NCBI GenBank assembly: GCA_033297205.1
Contig: MU859112.1
Coordinates: 335-64,334 of the forward strand
Origin: Pseudoneurospora amorphoporcata
Taxonomy: Eukaryota; Ascomycota; Sordariomycetes; Sordariales; Sordariaceae
Direction of reading: 5' to 3'
Length of the DNA: 64,000 bases
Positions 1 to 12,951 of the stretch are shown here, piece after piece. The stretch's first letter is position 1; every line of letters begins with the position of its first letter. The position numbers were made by a program, and so were the translations under genes. The notes below the pieces were generated by a model. The model saw only the letters and a list, made by a program, of their open reading frames with translations. It made no database searches and was not told the DNA's origin.

Positions 1-886
1 GTTAGGGTCTGGAGGCAGCTCCCCGACGCCGGATCCCAGATCTTGATCGTGCCGTCGTACGAACCGGACGCAAGCCGCTGGCCATCAGGCGAGAAGGCCA
101 CGGAATAAACGGTGCTGCTATGGCCTGTTAGGGTCTGGAGGCAGCTCCCCGACGCCGGATCCCAGATCTTGATCGTGCGGTCGTACGAACCGGACGCAAG
201 CCGCTGGCCATCAGGCGAGAAGGCTACGGAAATAACAATGCTGCTATAGCCTATTAGGGTCTGGAGGCAGCTCCCCGACGCCGGATCCCAGATCTTGATC
301 GTGTTGTCCCCCGAACCGGACGCAAGCCGCTGGCCATCAAGCGAGAAGGCTACGGAGACAACGGTGCTGCTATGGCCTTTTAGGGTCTGGAGGCAGCTCC
401 CCGACGCCGGATCCCAGATCTTGATCGTGCGGTCGTCCGAACCGGACGCAAGCCGCTGGCCATCAGGCGAGAAGGCTACGGAAAAAACGATGCTGCTATG
501 GCCTATTAGGGTCTGGAGGCAGCTCCCCGACGCCGGATCCCAGATCTTGATCGTGTGGTCGTACGAACCGGACGCAAGCCGCTGGCCATCAGGCGAGAAG
601 GCTACGGAAACAACGATGCTGCTATGGCCTGTTAGGGTCTGGAGGCAGCTCCCCGACGCCGGATCCCAGATCTTGATCGTATTGTCCCCCGAACCGGACG
701 CAAGCCGCTGGCCATCAGGCGAGAAGGCTACGGAGACAACGGTGCTGCTATGGCCTGTTAGGGTCTGGAGGCAGCTCCCCGACGCCGGATCCCAGATCTT
801 GATCGTGCGGTCGTCCGAACCGGACGCAAGCCGCTGGCCATCAGGCGAGAATGCCACTGAGGAAACGGAGCTGCTATGGCCTTCTA
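1..886 (-). repeat. Tandem 126-bp WD40 repeat array (seven full copies in window)
   Basis: Seven consecutive 126-bp units (42 codons each) start at positions 5, 131, 257, 383, 509, 635 and 761 on the plus strand and code for WD40 blades on the minus strand. The framework is almost identical between copies: FSPDGQRLASGS, then a variable triplet, then TIKIWDPASGSCLQTL. Differences concentrate at a few codons. The triplet after LASGS reads, in coding order, DDR, GDN, YDH, DDR, GDN, YDR, YDG; the residues around GHSS also vary. The array continues beyond the left edge, so total copy number is unknown. Confidence 0.95.
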
Positions 887-3435
887 AGGTTTGGAGGCAT
901 GCATTCCAATCCAATTCTGCAGCCGGCTTAGTTCGAATCCATTTAGGTTCTTCTGTCCTGAAATTCCTCCTTATCAAGCTACCGCTTGGAGCAAATACAA
1001 GCGCTGAGATGTATGCTTGAAGGGGAGCTTGCTCTATTATTGACTTATAAAATAGAGCAAACCGGTAAGCATCCCAAATAAGCTTTGATAACTGCGACTG
1101 ATCATTACCTCCCTATATCTTTAGTTAGACTAAGTTTCTAGGGCGGAGTTAGACATATACTTACTAGCAGGCCCTCGAGCTTTCTAATAGCAACAACGCC
1201 CGCAGGCATAGCTTGGAGTAGACTTAGAGCTTCCAGCCAGTAAAGGTACTTCGTCTTGAGGAATGTATAGACAATCCCATTATCCTGTAAACAATCATGC
1301 CGTTTTGTGTTCGTACTAGAAATCGAGTCACATAAGTGATCAACCCAGTAGACACACGAGTACCGTACCGTCGCTAGCGGGTCCGGATTCGGTACTTGGA
1401 CCTTGTCACTCGGAAATCCCGGTGCCCTTAAGCTGTATATGTCGCGTCGCAGTATTGTAGACATGGCATCAAGTGACCTCGAGAAGATGGTACAGTTCAT
1501 ATCTTCATTTCCAGAAGGAAAGATCCACTTGAACGCCTCCTGAGAAGCTTGGTTGCCACCTTTATCAGAAGCATTGCCCAATAGAAAGTCCTTGGCTGAT
1601 TGGTGGACAAAATAAACAGTCTGGTCTCGAAGAGTCAAAAACGAGCCGCAAAGCCCTATAAGCTCTTCCAGGGACTGCGGATCATCTGAGATATCGTTTG
1701 ACATCTCGACGAGAGTGGTCAGTTCTTGAAGGCTGATGGGTCGGCGAACAATAGAGGAGACGGCAAGAATTTGCCTATACAGATCCGCATGATCAGACTG
1801 AATAATCTGCTCTATCATCCGCGCATATAGGGAATCTAACCCGGGGGGGAATGCCCGTAACTTTGTTAGTGTCTGCCACCCCCGAACGCTCGGGTCCGCA
1901 AGTACTTGGCAGACCAAGGCCACCCAGAGAAAAGTCCCATTCGCGTTAGAAGAGAGATAGTTATATACATCCGTCTGTATTTTGCTGTTGTATTGTTTCT
2001 GCCGCGATAAATGAAGGACTTTGTGGCGGATATATGCACTGACGGCAGTAGTGACGGATTCGGCGTTTAGCTCGAGGCTGAGCCTGGACTGCTGCGCGAC
2101 GATGGCTAACTGTTCTTCGATCTGCACCCAGTTGCGACTAGATACAAGCCACTTGACACGAGCAGATACAGATGATATCTGGACGATTAACTTGAGAAGC
2201 TGCAGTTGGTCTGTCACACATTCGTCCAGAGCATCAATCACCAGATAAGTGACCTTCAAGTTCGGGTCTTCTAGCATCTCGCATAAAACCTTAGACAGGA
2301 CGATCCATGCCATTGCGTCATCGGAGGGGTATGTATTCTCCGGTAGATGTGAGAGCAGGCGTGGTTGCCGGTGGGCAAGTAGGTAGATTAAGCCTCGTAG
2401 CACGGCAGTTGCGTTATTGATACGCGAGTCGGTAGCCTGGCAGAAAAAATACGCTAAGTTGCTGCCGTCAGCGATAACACGCCGCTCTAGCTCGTCGATG
2501 ATACCGCATAGTAACATAGTCTTGCCTTTGCCTGGATCTCCCTTAACCCAGAGCAAGCGATTCTCCTGCAGCTGGTGCCATCGGTTGAAGTCGGGGTTGT
2601 CGAAGACCCAGCGGTAAGCATCAGCCAGCAGACCACCCTTCGCCAGCTCGATCCGCTCCTTTTCGACGTGTGGGTCACGCGGTTCTGTAGACCACAATTT
2701 TGCCAGACAGAGGTAATCCTCGTGAACCTTGTCCTGCAGCCGCTTCAATGCTTTCTGCCTTCCTTCGCCGTAGAGAACCGGTATATGTACATCGAAGATG
2801 CCGAATAGAGAGTACACCTTGTCTTCCTCGTATTGTGTGTCACGCTTCTCGATCCATCGCATCCGTTCGGCGACGCTGAAATCAGATAGAGGGACACCTT
2901 GGAAGGCTTTTTGCGGAATTCCTGTTATCTCGTGGATTTCTTGTTCCAGAGACTTCTTATCTCCTAGGCGCTCGCCCTCTTTAGAGAAGAATTCGACGAT
3001 CGTTGGGGCAATGAGCTCTTGAAGGGTCCATCCTCGGGAAAACCATCTACTCTCTCGAAAGGCCGGTTGCCAACTGGGGCCGTCGTTGTGCTGATGGGTT
3101 GAGACGTCTGCTAGGTATACGTAACATTTCACCGCGCTGCGGTACCAATGGAACATAGAGTTGAGAGCATGCTGAAGCTCGGCGCTGTCAGACTTGTCGA
3201 TGCAGCATGTGTCGACCCAGAAAAATTTCAATCCATCGCGCCAGGCTTGGTCTCCGCAAAAACGAATCTTAGCGTAGCTTGCTTTGTTCTTGCCTGTACC
3301 GTCCGTCATATCTCTGAAGAGGACCTCTTCGGGACCCCATGTGTGTGAAAGTATCGCATACGGTGGAATCTTGTTGTTGGGGAGGTTTTCCGTCAGACGG
3401 ATCCCGCCGGTATCGTTACGCTCCAGGAGTCGCAT
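1..3435 (-). CDS. HET-NACHT-WD40 NLR-type vegetative incompatibility protein, C-terminus cut by window edge
   Basis: Fungal NLR-like protein of the HET-E/HET-D (HNWD) class, which triggers incompatibility cell death when its WD40 sensor meets a non-self partner. Exon 1 is 3435-1165 and the ATG at 3435 opens directly on the HET domain. HET motifs seen are YAILSHTWG (residues 26-34), WVDTCCIDKS near 73-82, SRWFSRGWTLQELIAP near 129-144 and KVYSLFGIFDVHIPVLYGEG near 206-225. The NACHT domain has a P-loop GDPGKGKT (299-306) and a Walker B YLVIDALDEC (397-406). A 52-nt intron is inferred (1164-1113; donor GTAAGT, branch CTAAC, acceptor ATATAG). Exon 2 continues in frame through the conserved IIEQAPLQ and SALVFAPSGSLIR linker into WD40 repeats that run off position 1. 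The partner and target are unknown. The family call is firm; whether it acts in incompatibility is inferred. Confidence 0.93.
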
Positions 3436-6400
3436 TGCAGAGTCCGCCAGGCTCAGCTCCCTCGGCAGCTAATCATACAAATGTTCGATGGTAGGAAAAG
3501 GCTTGCAGGCTCCGCGAGCGGACGGCTTATGTTGGCGGGACTGTAGGTATAGTAAATCAGCAGTTGAAATTAGGGGAATTGTTCGACAGACGAGAACTAC
3601 TTACTATAAATAACTGACAAAATTCGTAGCGTATATCTCGGTGGGTTTAATTGGGAGCCTTGAAGGTGGTTGCTGTTGTTGTCTTTGTTTCAAGGCGCTG
3701 CCTTTGCCTGGATCACCAATCCCGCAGGACTCAGACTTCCACCATACCCGACGCGAACTGAATAGAGGTATCGGGCACAGCCTCTTCGGCACAACCTCTT
3801 CGACACAGCTGTCTTGCAAGCAGAAGACTCGCCAATATCGCGTTGGGTACATCGTTGGGCATAGATGATTGAGAGGCCCAGGGCGCCAAGCCCGGAAAGG
3901 AAAGGTGTTGGTCAGCCTTTACTGTAATGGAGAGCTGCTCTGAGTGGATGGGTAAAGAGGAGAAGGCAATACATTGGGAAGATGGTCTTGATTGGATACT
4001 TGCTCGCTCTGATGCCCTCCACATCACGTGGTTGGAAGTCACGGTGAGCTTCAGGGAAGAAGGTACATTCAGGAACGGTGAGGTGAGGAAAGGAAGCGGG
4101 TTAGGGTTACCGGCGAGCACCGAGAGGAAGTTTTGCCCAGGAACGTAGAACTGCCGGGCGGCGCGTCATTCTGTTGAGATAATATCGATTATAGCCGTGG
4201 CTAGAATTCCCAAAAGAGGCTCTCCATTGCATTTGGTCCTCGCCATCTATTGCTAAAAGATTGAGCGTCCCCAAGTATCTCGGAGACCGACTGAAACGCG
4301 ATTTTACTGTAAGCGCCGAGAGTCACGAGGGAAAAACTCCAAAAAAGGAGCGGGCCCGGGGTGGGCTCAATTCGGCGTGGCGCCCCGCAGCGGCCCGCCG
4401 CGTCCTCGCAACCGTCTCATTCCACCACCAACCCCTGGAGATGACGCCTCAACGAAGAGAATCAGACGCAAGGAACAACAGAGGAAGGCCAACACTATGG
4501 AACTTGTACTTGGTATTCGGAGGGGAGGTTAGCCATGGCTTCAGACTAGGCTTCTCAACGCCGCCGTCACCTTGTTTCGCAGCCCTGGCATGCAGCTCTC
4601 TCAGCCAATCGATTCGTCTACAAAGGTGTTGGCGGCTGCGCCGGCAGTGTGTTGCAAGCCAACCGCTATGGTTATGATATGCCAGGATGGAAGGGAAGAG
4701 GTAGGCTAATGAAGGCAGATCAAGAAGGTAGGTTAAGGCAGGTATATGAAGGAGGTTATTGTGATTAGTTTGTCGTAGTGGATTACTAAACCGTGATCCA
4801 ACAAGATAAGAGCGAGAGATTCCCTTGTCACGCTCTCATCTACATACACATAACTGGGCCGAGGAGTACGAAGAACCAATCAGGAATGGTCTTCTGACCG
4901 AGTGCAATCTTGGTGTTACCCGTGTAAAAGATCTAGCCGCAGTGTCAGGACGGTCTACTTTGCTCATAATCCGCCCAATTATATCAATCATTTTGGCGCC
5001 GGCTCCCCACTCACCGTAATGCCTCCGTCCGAACGATATGGATATGGGAGGTGGTGGTTCAGTTTTTTGACCCTACCACGTGATTAAAAGACCCGTTTCC
5101 TGTCCTTCCCGCTCCCATAGATAACCTTCCCCTCACTGGCTTATCTATGGGAGAGCGGACGGGATCCCGAGTTTTCCAGTGGGTATGGTCGTATGTGCTA
5201 ATTTCATTGCAATTTATGGTTTATGAACGCTCCTGTACTGATGCTTTTGCCGTGTTGCATGCGATATGTGCTTCTTGTGTTCTTCCCTACGTCAATTCTG
5301 CATTGCTTTTGTTGCCCTCCCCGCAAATGGTAAGATAGTATTAAAGTCCCAATGCTTTTCATTACATCAGGAGCTTGAAGGAGAACCCGAACAAACCCCA
5401 AAGCAGGTAGCCAGTCTATGAGATGAAACATCCCCAACAAAGCAGGCTTCAAAGTGCGGTACTTAGCTGGCCAGAACCGAGTCGAGGGGCAGGGCAGTGC
5501 TGAATCGCACATGCATCATCGACCATCGTAGAAAGTACCTACGGGATGCCGAGGATGGTAAGCCGCCCCCGATTGTCATCTTCCTTGTTTGGTACCATGC
5601 GGCACCTTATTCAATCAATCCCTGATCTGTAGAGTCGACTATCTACAGTGTGTACATGGCCATCAAAAAGGAAAAGAGTGAATAACAAAAGTTGTGTTGT
5701 CCAGTAGCTAAGGGGGTAGTAGAGATGTAGTGAGTTGAGTGGGGGTACTGTCCTATAAGAGATGCATTGATATTGAACTGGAAATCCAATGACAATGAAG
5801 ACTTTTGGCGTTATATCGCCAATGGTCGAGATGCGAGATATCTGCGCGGGAGGGAGTAAGGCCCGGGGGTGCATATTCGCTGCACACCTGGCAGGCAAAG
5901 AAAGCATGTAAGAGGTAGAGATACCTAGGTGTCTACACATGCTGTCTTGTAGACATGAATTTAACGCCAGGTACGTAAGCTTGGTAGGCAAGGGGCATGG
6001 CCAGAATGACTGACCATGCCAAGAAGAGGCGTTGTTGATACCTCTAGATGTTGATCAAGGACAAGATGAAATGAGATGATCGCATCACTTTTGTTCCTAG
6101 CCCGCGTCTTTTCCTTTTCCCCCCCTTTACAAATCTTGACAGAGTACCCCAACCCCGACCCGCCCCCGACCTCCCGACGGCTGACAATTGCTTGACTGCA
6201 ACCTCACTTCGTCCTTTCGGAAGACATCCGTAACGTTGTTGGGGGGCACACACTTCAAGTTGCTTACTGACATGGGGGAAGGAGGTGTGCGGAGGGGAGG
6301 CGTCTACAAGGTCTTAGGGTGTGCATCGCATCGCACTTGCATTGCGAGTATCGTATGTATTGAAATGTTTGTCCTTCATGTAGGTAATGGTAAGTACGAT

Positions 6401-9400
6401 ACACGATATGAGCTGCAACGGATTGTCGTAATCAAAATTACCGCGCCCATGGACCATGGTTCCTGACTGACCTGAATCGTGTTAGGTGGTAGTTCGTCAT
6501 CGCAGCCTCGTCTACTGACCTGTTTTACCTGCCAACCAACTCCCGTAAGGGAGGGAGTAACCGGACAGAGGAAGATACCTATGTAAGAAGTAATTATAGG
6601 ACCATCTAGAAGCATCGTTTGAAGCTTCCAGACACGCGAGTGATAGATAATGAGCGGAGGCAGTGGGACATGATCTGATGTCTTAGCTTCCCACCCTAGC
6701 TGCATGTCTTACCCGAGACAAGCAGACAAGATTGTCTTGTCGTGTCTGGGGTAGAAATTCACTAAAGGTATGGGGAGAGAGAAAGGGAGCGTGTAAGCGG
6801 ATTTAGGGTTTGTAGGAAAAAAAGTCGTACAATACAAGGCGCCTGGTCGAACGATGGACGAGGGCCTGGACCGTTTGCCTTACCTTTATCCCACATCATG
6901 ATCCGGTAGGAGTTGGCACCACTCATTCCAGTATTAACTGCCAAGGGAGCTGGAGCTGAAAACTGGAGGTTCACCTTGTGATAGCGTCAAGGGGTTTGGA
7001 CGTAGTTCGGTTCGGCCGGTTTCCCAAGTAGAGTGTTCTGAATCGTTCGCTGGACACACCTCCTCAAGGTAACGTCCACCCGCGTACTTCGAAACGCTAG
7101 ACACTTGCCAAGATGGTGACATCAAAGTGCCTTGAGGAGACAAGATTGGTAAAGGTGATGCCTGCCCCAGTGTCCGCATACAGAAGGGGCCACTGCCATC
7201 AGCCTGCCCGCCCGGCTGCACACTGGCGACTGGTAGCGATCGGGATCCTGAATCTGATGATCTCGTAGAATGTAACTGGGTTTCATGCTGGTGCATAAAG
7301 TGGCGTCGGTCTCTTTCCATTGCTGCAGTCTATGGTCACTTCAACGTTAGGGTGTGCTTGTATTTCCCTTTGCGCCTCGCATTTTGTGTGGGAGTGTGCT
7401 GATTGCGTCCTGTGTGCTGCGCAATGCCGTTGCTGTCACTGCTGTCGAATAAGGAAAGAGACACAATCAAACAAAGCCAGGTTGTCAATACGGTGTCTGA
7501 CTACTGCCCATCGCAATGAGAAATCCCGCAAAGAGCATAGCAAACCAGTTGCTGATCGGGAAAAAAAGCAAAGGTTCAGCCTAGGTTAATTTGAAAAGAG
7601 AGAAAATGAAAAGAAGGAAAGAAAGAAGATAGGGAATCCGTGTCTGAACAATGGGTTGGATCGATCTTACAGACCGGTCAGCAGGCTGCCTAGCCTTGAT
7701 AATCCCTGAAATACATCATTTACCCACTGGCAATGCCACCTCAAGGATGTATTCGTCTCAGAGTCTGATTAAAAGAGGCAAGCAAGCTAGGCAAGTTGAC
7801 TTCATCCGGTTGCATCCGGATTGATGGGCTCATGATGGCGCAGCCATTCCCAGTCATGTTGCCGTGCCGCGGGACTAGTGGTGTAATAGAGGTAATTAGC
7901 CGAGTGCGAGTGTTAAGACACCAACGAAGACAACTCGACGATCTTGTTTGCTTTGTGACGGGATTATTGTTTCTGCACGACGGCTGCAACATTGCAACAT
8001 CGACTTGCTGCCATGTGCAGGAGAAGGAGTGTTGGCACATCGGTGAGTTTTATCACTTCCCGCGCTCCTGCAAGCGCGATCTTCCTGTTTCCGAGAGCTG
8101 CCACGCTTGTCTCGCTTCTGAGATACAGAAATGTACCTCTGACCTGTACTCTCTGCATATGAGATAAATGTCTCATCTTCAAACAAACAGAAGCAGAAGA
8201 TGATGCTGACAAATGGTATTGTCTTTCAGTTAAGACCAGGAGGACAACAAGGCGATAAGGAGTATCTTCAGCCTATGGTAATGGGGAGAGGGGGGGGGGC
8301 AGAGTCCTTGAAGGAGTGTATTGAGAAATGTTCAATTACATGATAGTCACTACTACGTAGGAACGTAAGTGAAACCGATTGCATAGGAGCTGTTCAAGCG
8401 CCGTTAGTGAACAACCGGTCAAGAGATCTGGTATGATAGAATTACAGCATTTGAATCGCTATTCGTTGAATGCGAGGTGCTGCTGACAGACATCTTGCCT
8501 TGCAGCTTGACCGAGACAGTGACGAGGACAAACATTTGGAACAATAACGGCAGCGGTCCCGTGTGCGTGAGGTTGATAGGTAAGTGGAGGGAAACATCAA
8601 AAAGAAAAGGGGATGCCCAGTTCTTCGCCCTTTTGGGATGCTGAATTATCGTTTTTGTGCCCTTGTTTCGAGCATAGAGGCAGTGATCGTCGTGGCCTAG
8701 ACATTACACGCAGGTAATTGAATCAGCTGTCTGTCGGATGCCCACGACGTTCTCAGAACCTGTCAAAGATGAGCAAACATATTGCTCTTACTTGGCCCTT
8801 AAGTGCAGGAGCCGACGCAGGACATCAAACTATTGGAAGGGAATTGCAACCTACCAACAGGCGAAAACAGGCTACAAACCAGGCAACCGAATGATCCTAA
8901 GACCCGGCAACAAACGCAGTCACTAGCTTTAAGATGATACTACGTCAGCATGCGGCGAGAACATATAGCCGCGTATAATGAATGGACGTTGTCTGTCATC
9001 ACGGAGTTTACCTAGTAATCTTACTGACCTCAGGGAGTCTGTCCTTCATTTGTCCATCCACGAAGCCCATTGCTGACTTTTCAACTTGTTAAAGTCATGC
9101 GCGGGGTTCATCGGGACTGCACCGATTTTACCGCTGTCATGCTGCTTGCCGAAAACTGACCACAGAATAGTACTGAAGTGACATCCCGGTTTTAGAGTGC
9201 AAGAAGGAAATAGGACAATGGCAGTCATACTTTGCAGACACACATGTTTTGATATCGACAAGGGAAGGTGAGAGAATGAGCGCTCGATATTGCCGCCGAA
9301 GAGTCACTTGCCGGTTTCCATCGTACGGCATTTGCAGCTGTTCAAGAAATCAGAAATTTCCCGCGAGAGAGCATGAACTACGTATGTCGAGACGACTTCC

Positions 9401-12400
9401 CGATCTCGCATTCCCGTCGTACCGCAGGGTTGATCTCGTCATGCTCATGATTTGGTTGGCTCAAGCTTTTGTGCCTTCCCGTCATAAACAACCAAAAAGG
9501 TGCCGCATCGAACCCACGCACCGAGTCATACGGGAGATTTCACCCTCTTCAACAGTTGTGATCAAGGGTGGCAATATACGTAGATATTGCTAGCAAGTGA
9601 TCGCGACTCATGCACAAGCTCGGCGGTAGTGTATCCCATGGCTTGCTGGAACAAGAGTCACAACTTAAATTGACCAAAGTCCCCAGCATCGTCTCCACGT
9701 TCAAAGACAACCTGAAATGGATATGCAAGTGAACGACACAGCGGATAGCCTTGTGTAAGTAGGGGCCGTACACTCATGCGTTTAATCTAACCGACCCGAC
9801 CAGTGCGGGATGGCTTAAGATCAAGCGATCGATTCCAGAGGGCCATTTTAGAGCATTGGGGGAGAATAGCACAAGATCCTGGGGGGAGGGATTGGCTGAC
9901 AACCACAAAGTCCGACCCCACAGTGAACAAGTTTCCTATCCCAGCCGGCCCGCTCATGGATCAGTTTTAGGCTTAAACGAGACGCTGATGCCCAAGATTA
10001 CACGTGGGTAACCCAAACGGGAGGGGTGCGTATAGATTTAAAACCTGCCCTATGCTTGTGCCTGCGTGGTAGCCTTTGTGTTCACATAATGTGCCGCGCT
10101 GCGAACCACAAAACCATATTACCAGGGCTGTAATATATGCCGATGCTCCTCATAGAGCGCAGGAGTGAAGAGAGCACAAGTGTTCTTAGAGCTGAGAGGA
10201 TGAGATACGAACGGCGGTTGGACGAAGAGCTGAGGGACATCGGACACAGAGTTGTATGCCGGCGATCGCTCAGGAAACCTGCGTGCACTCCACGGCCTGT
10301 GTTCAATAGCACATACACGGCTCATATCAGCTTGTAAAGCCTCACACATCGGAGATTTTCGGCCCATTAACACCTTCTCCGCACGGTTGAGGTAGTGCTT
10401 GCCGTTCCTGTGGTCGGCTGACGGGTAAGACTGCTAAGAGATCGCGAAACATACGATCTCGACGCCTCGTATTATGTACGACCAGGTGTTGCCTCAGAAA
10501 GCTATGGCCAAAGAGCTGGTGGGCCGGCGCCAAACAGGTACAATTCCGGCACAACAGTCTCTCAAGCGGCCGTATCAGGTTGGATACAGTCGCTGCATCA
10601 GCAATGCAGCAAATAAGCTCCAGGGAGAGCCTTGGGTCGTAAGAGAGAATCGAAACCGCTGAGTCCTCGGTATATATCTGTGCTGATTTCCATCGACTGT
10701 GTTTGGTTGTAGCGATCTAGATCATGCTACATGTCATAGTACAGACAGATTGTCTTTTCCTTGCGTTCTCTGATAGCCCAACCAACGAGACACCAAACTC
10801 GTAGGCTTTGTGACGGGTTTTAAAACGGTGCTTTGAGATCTCAGTGGTGAACGAGTGGGACAAGGTGAATTCCTCCTGCGAGCGGTAGTTGCCACGATTG
10901 ATGTGACGGGCATGTCGAGACCGCTTGAAACATAATAGCCCTCAAGCATCAGAATCGTCTCTTCCGTATAACCCATCATGCATGTCGTGGCTGGCAGAGA
11001 TCCTCCCCAGTTCCTCCGGTAAGGTCTTGACCGGAGTCGGATTGTGGACATGAGTCTGTCGCCGATATGAAGCCAATACCCGGGGCCAGGGGGAACATTT
11101 GATGTTCTCTTGGTCTTGGCCTGACCCAAAGAGAAGCTACTCCGCATCGCCCTTCTTACCACCCACACTTTTCTTTCTTTGGCTTAGTGATCGGTTGAAA
11201 GAACCTCTTTGCCTCTTTCGACTAACACAAGCTCGCCGCGCCAAGAGTGAGCCGCGTGGAGCTATTGTTGGGCGTTGTGACGGCCCTATAACTCTCCGTT
11301 TTTCGACGTTCGCCAGCACGTACGCGGGGGCGTTAGATATTCATCCTCGTTTCCACGAGACCCTTGTTCCAGGTGTAGACTAACCTGACCATGTTGCCGT
11401 ACCAAACAGTTGGGACTCGGTTGCCTTGAATAGCGTCTGTACGTCGTGGCTTGCCCTTGTCCTGTCATTGGGAAGATCATGCGCCCGTGTTGAATTTCCA
11501 TCGTAAAAAGTGGTGATGATGATAAAGCTCGGGAATGGGCATGTCAGAAGGAGTCGCCGAGATAACAGGCCACCCATTACCCAAGCAGGACTTGAAATCC
11601 AGCCAAAGCGTGGTGTAGTAAACATAGCGTAGCAGTAATGTGACCGTGCTCGGAGACCTTCATTTAGATCGCAAGGTCTGGTCCCACGTCATGGGCTCGA
11701 TCTGTTCGCGCTCTCGTCTGTGAATTTCCTTGATCCCGGAAGCTCTCCGCGAGCCGGTAGCGCATCAAGATTGGGACGGGTGGGTCATGGGATCATGGAC
11801 CGGGCTGGGTAGGGTAGCGGAGGTTCGCGGGATGAGCGTAATAACGGTTATTGTGCGCAGTACCTTATCGACGATCTCACTGTGTGCTGGATCCAGAACC
11901 AAATGAGCACGAACCGTGGCTGCCGGCTTTTCGGACCATGACACCTGACAGATGGTTATAGGTAAGCTTCGAGGCGAATGAGCCAGAGGCTTTGAGGCAG
12001 AAGCTCACAGCTTCTGGCAAGCTGAATCTGACAAGCAACCTGGACAGGCGCTCGGAATTCGTTGATTTGATAGGGTACATCCAGCTATAAGACAGACCCG
12101 GTCTCTGGTCGCCGAGTCTGTAAGTATACCCCATGCTAGGCTGCCGCTTTGGTGGCGCCTGCTGAACGAGCATGAAGAGGACCAAAGGATGCAGATGTGG
12201 GGGGTGGGTGAGAACGTATTCGCCCTGGGACGGCCAAGCGCGGCTGAGAGATAATACCGGTAGGCGTGATGTCTTTGCTTCGGGTTTATAAGAATGGTAC
12301 GATGCAGATAATCCAGATTCGTATCCCGCGTTTCCCATTCGCCCATGAGCCATGTGCGCATCCTTGGTATCCATTATCGAATTAGCAAATCGGCGCCGTC

Positions 12401-12935
12401 GTGGACCGATTGCGCCCTGGACCCTAGTGGACTTTGTTCTTTTGAGCCGGCGTCTGTTCTTCAGAAGCGACGCTTTGCTCTGTTCAGGCTGGGCTGTCGA
12501 CGAGTTCTCGGCTCTTCAGCAGCGGTGCTGAAAGCCCGTGGTCCCATGTTTCTTTCTTTTTTTCCTTGATTTCGTTTCTTTTTGCTTTCTTGCCTACCGC
12601 GCCAAGCTTCTAGAATGCGACTGGGCTTCTCGTCATCGCTGACTGATGGGAGGATTCGGATCTCCACGTGCAATTAATGGATTGGCGTCCATCCCGGGAA
12701 TCTGACACACTGCGATTTCTGAGCGCGCCGGAGAGGTGGGGGGCTGGGAACCCGTCCATTCGATGGCCCAAAAGGGGCACGGCACCCAATTCAGTGGCAT
12801 GGCTCTGTAATAGCGTCATTTGATGGCCTGTCAGCGAACCACACCAATGTTGTTCTGGTTTGTGACCCGATGTTGCCATACCCATATACCTCCATATGTG
12901 TTGAGATGCCAAGGAACATAGGTGCTTATCATTCA

Positions 12936-12951
12936 AGCACGTGTACGTGCT
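12936..12951. promoter_or_regulatory. Inverted repeat AGCACGT-GT-ACGTGCT
   Basis: A perfect 7-bp inverted repeat around a 2-bp centre, containing CACGTG-type half sites. It resembles a dimeric bHLH/bZIP or zinc-cluster binding site. No adjacent gene is recognised, so function is inferred only from symmetry. Confidence 0.3.

Noticed and set aside
295..1020. 241-codon plus-strand frame with internal repeats
   Set aside because: It is the antisense shadow of the WD40 array; the minus-strand frame encodes canonical WD40 blades in frame with HET-NACHT.
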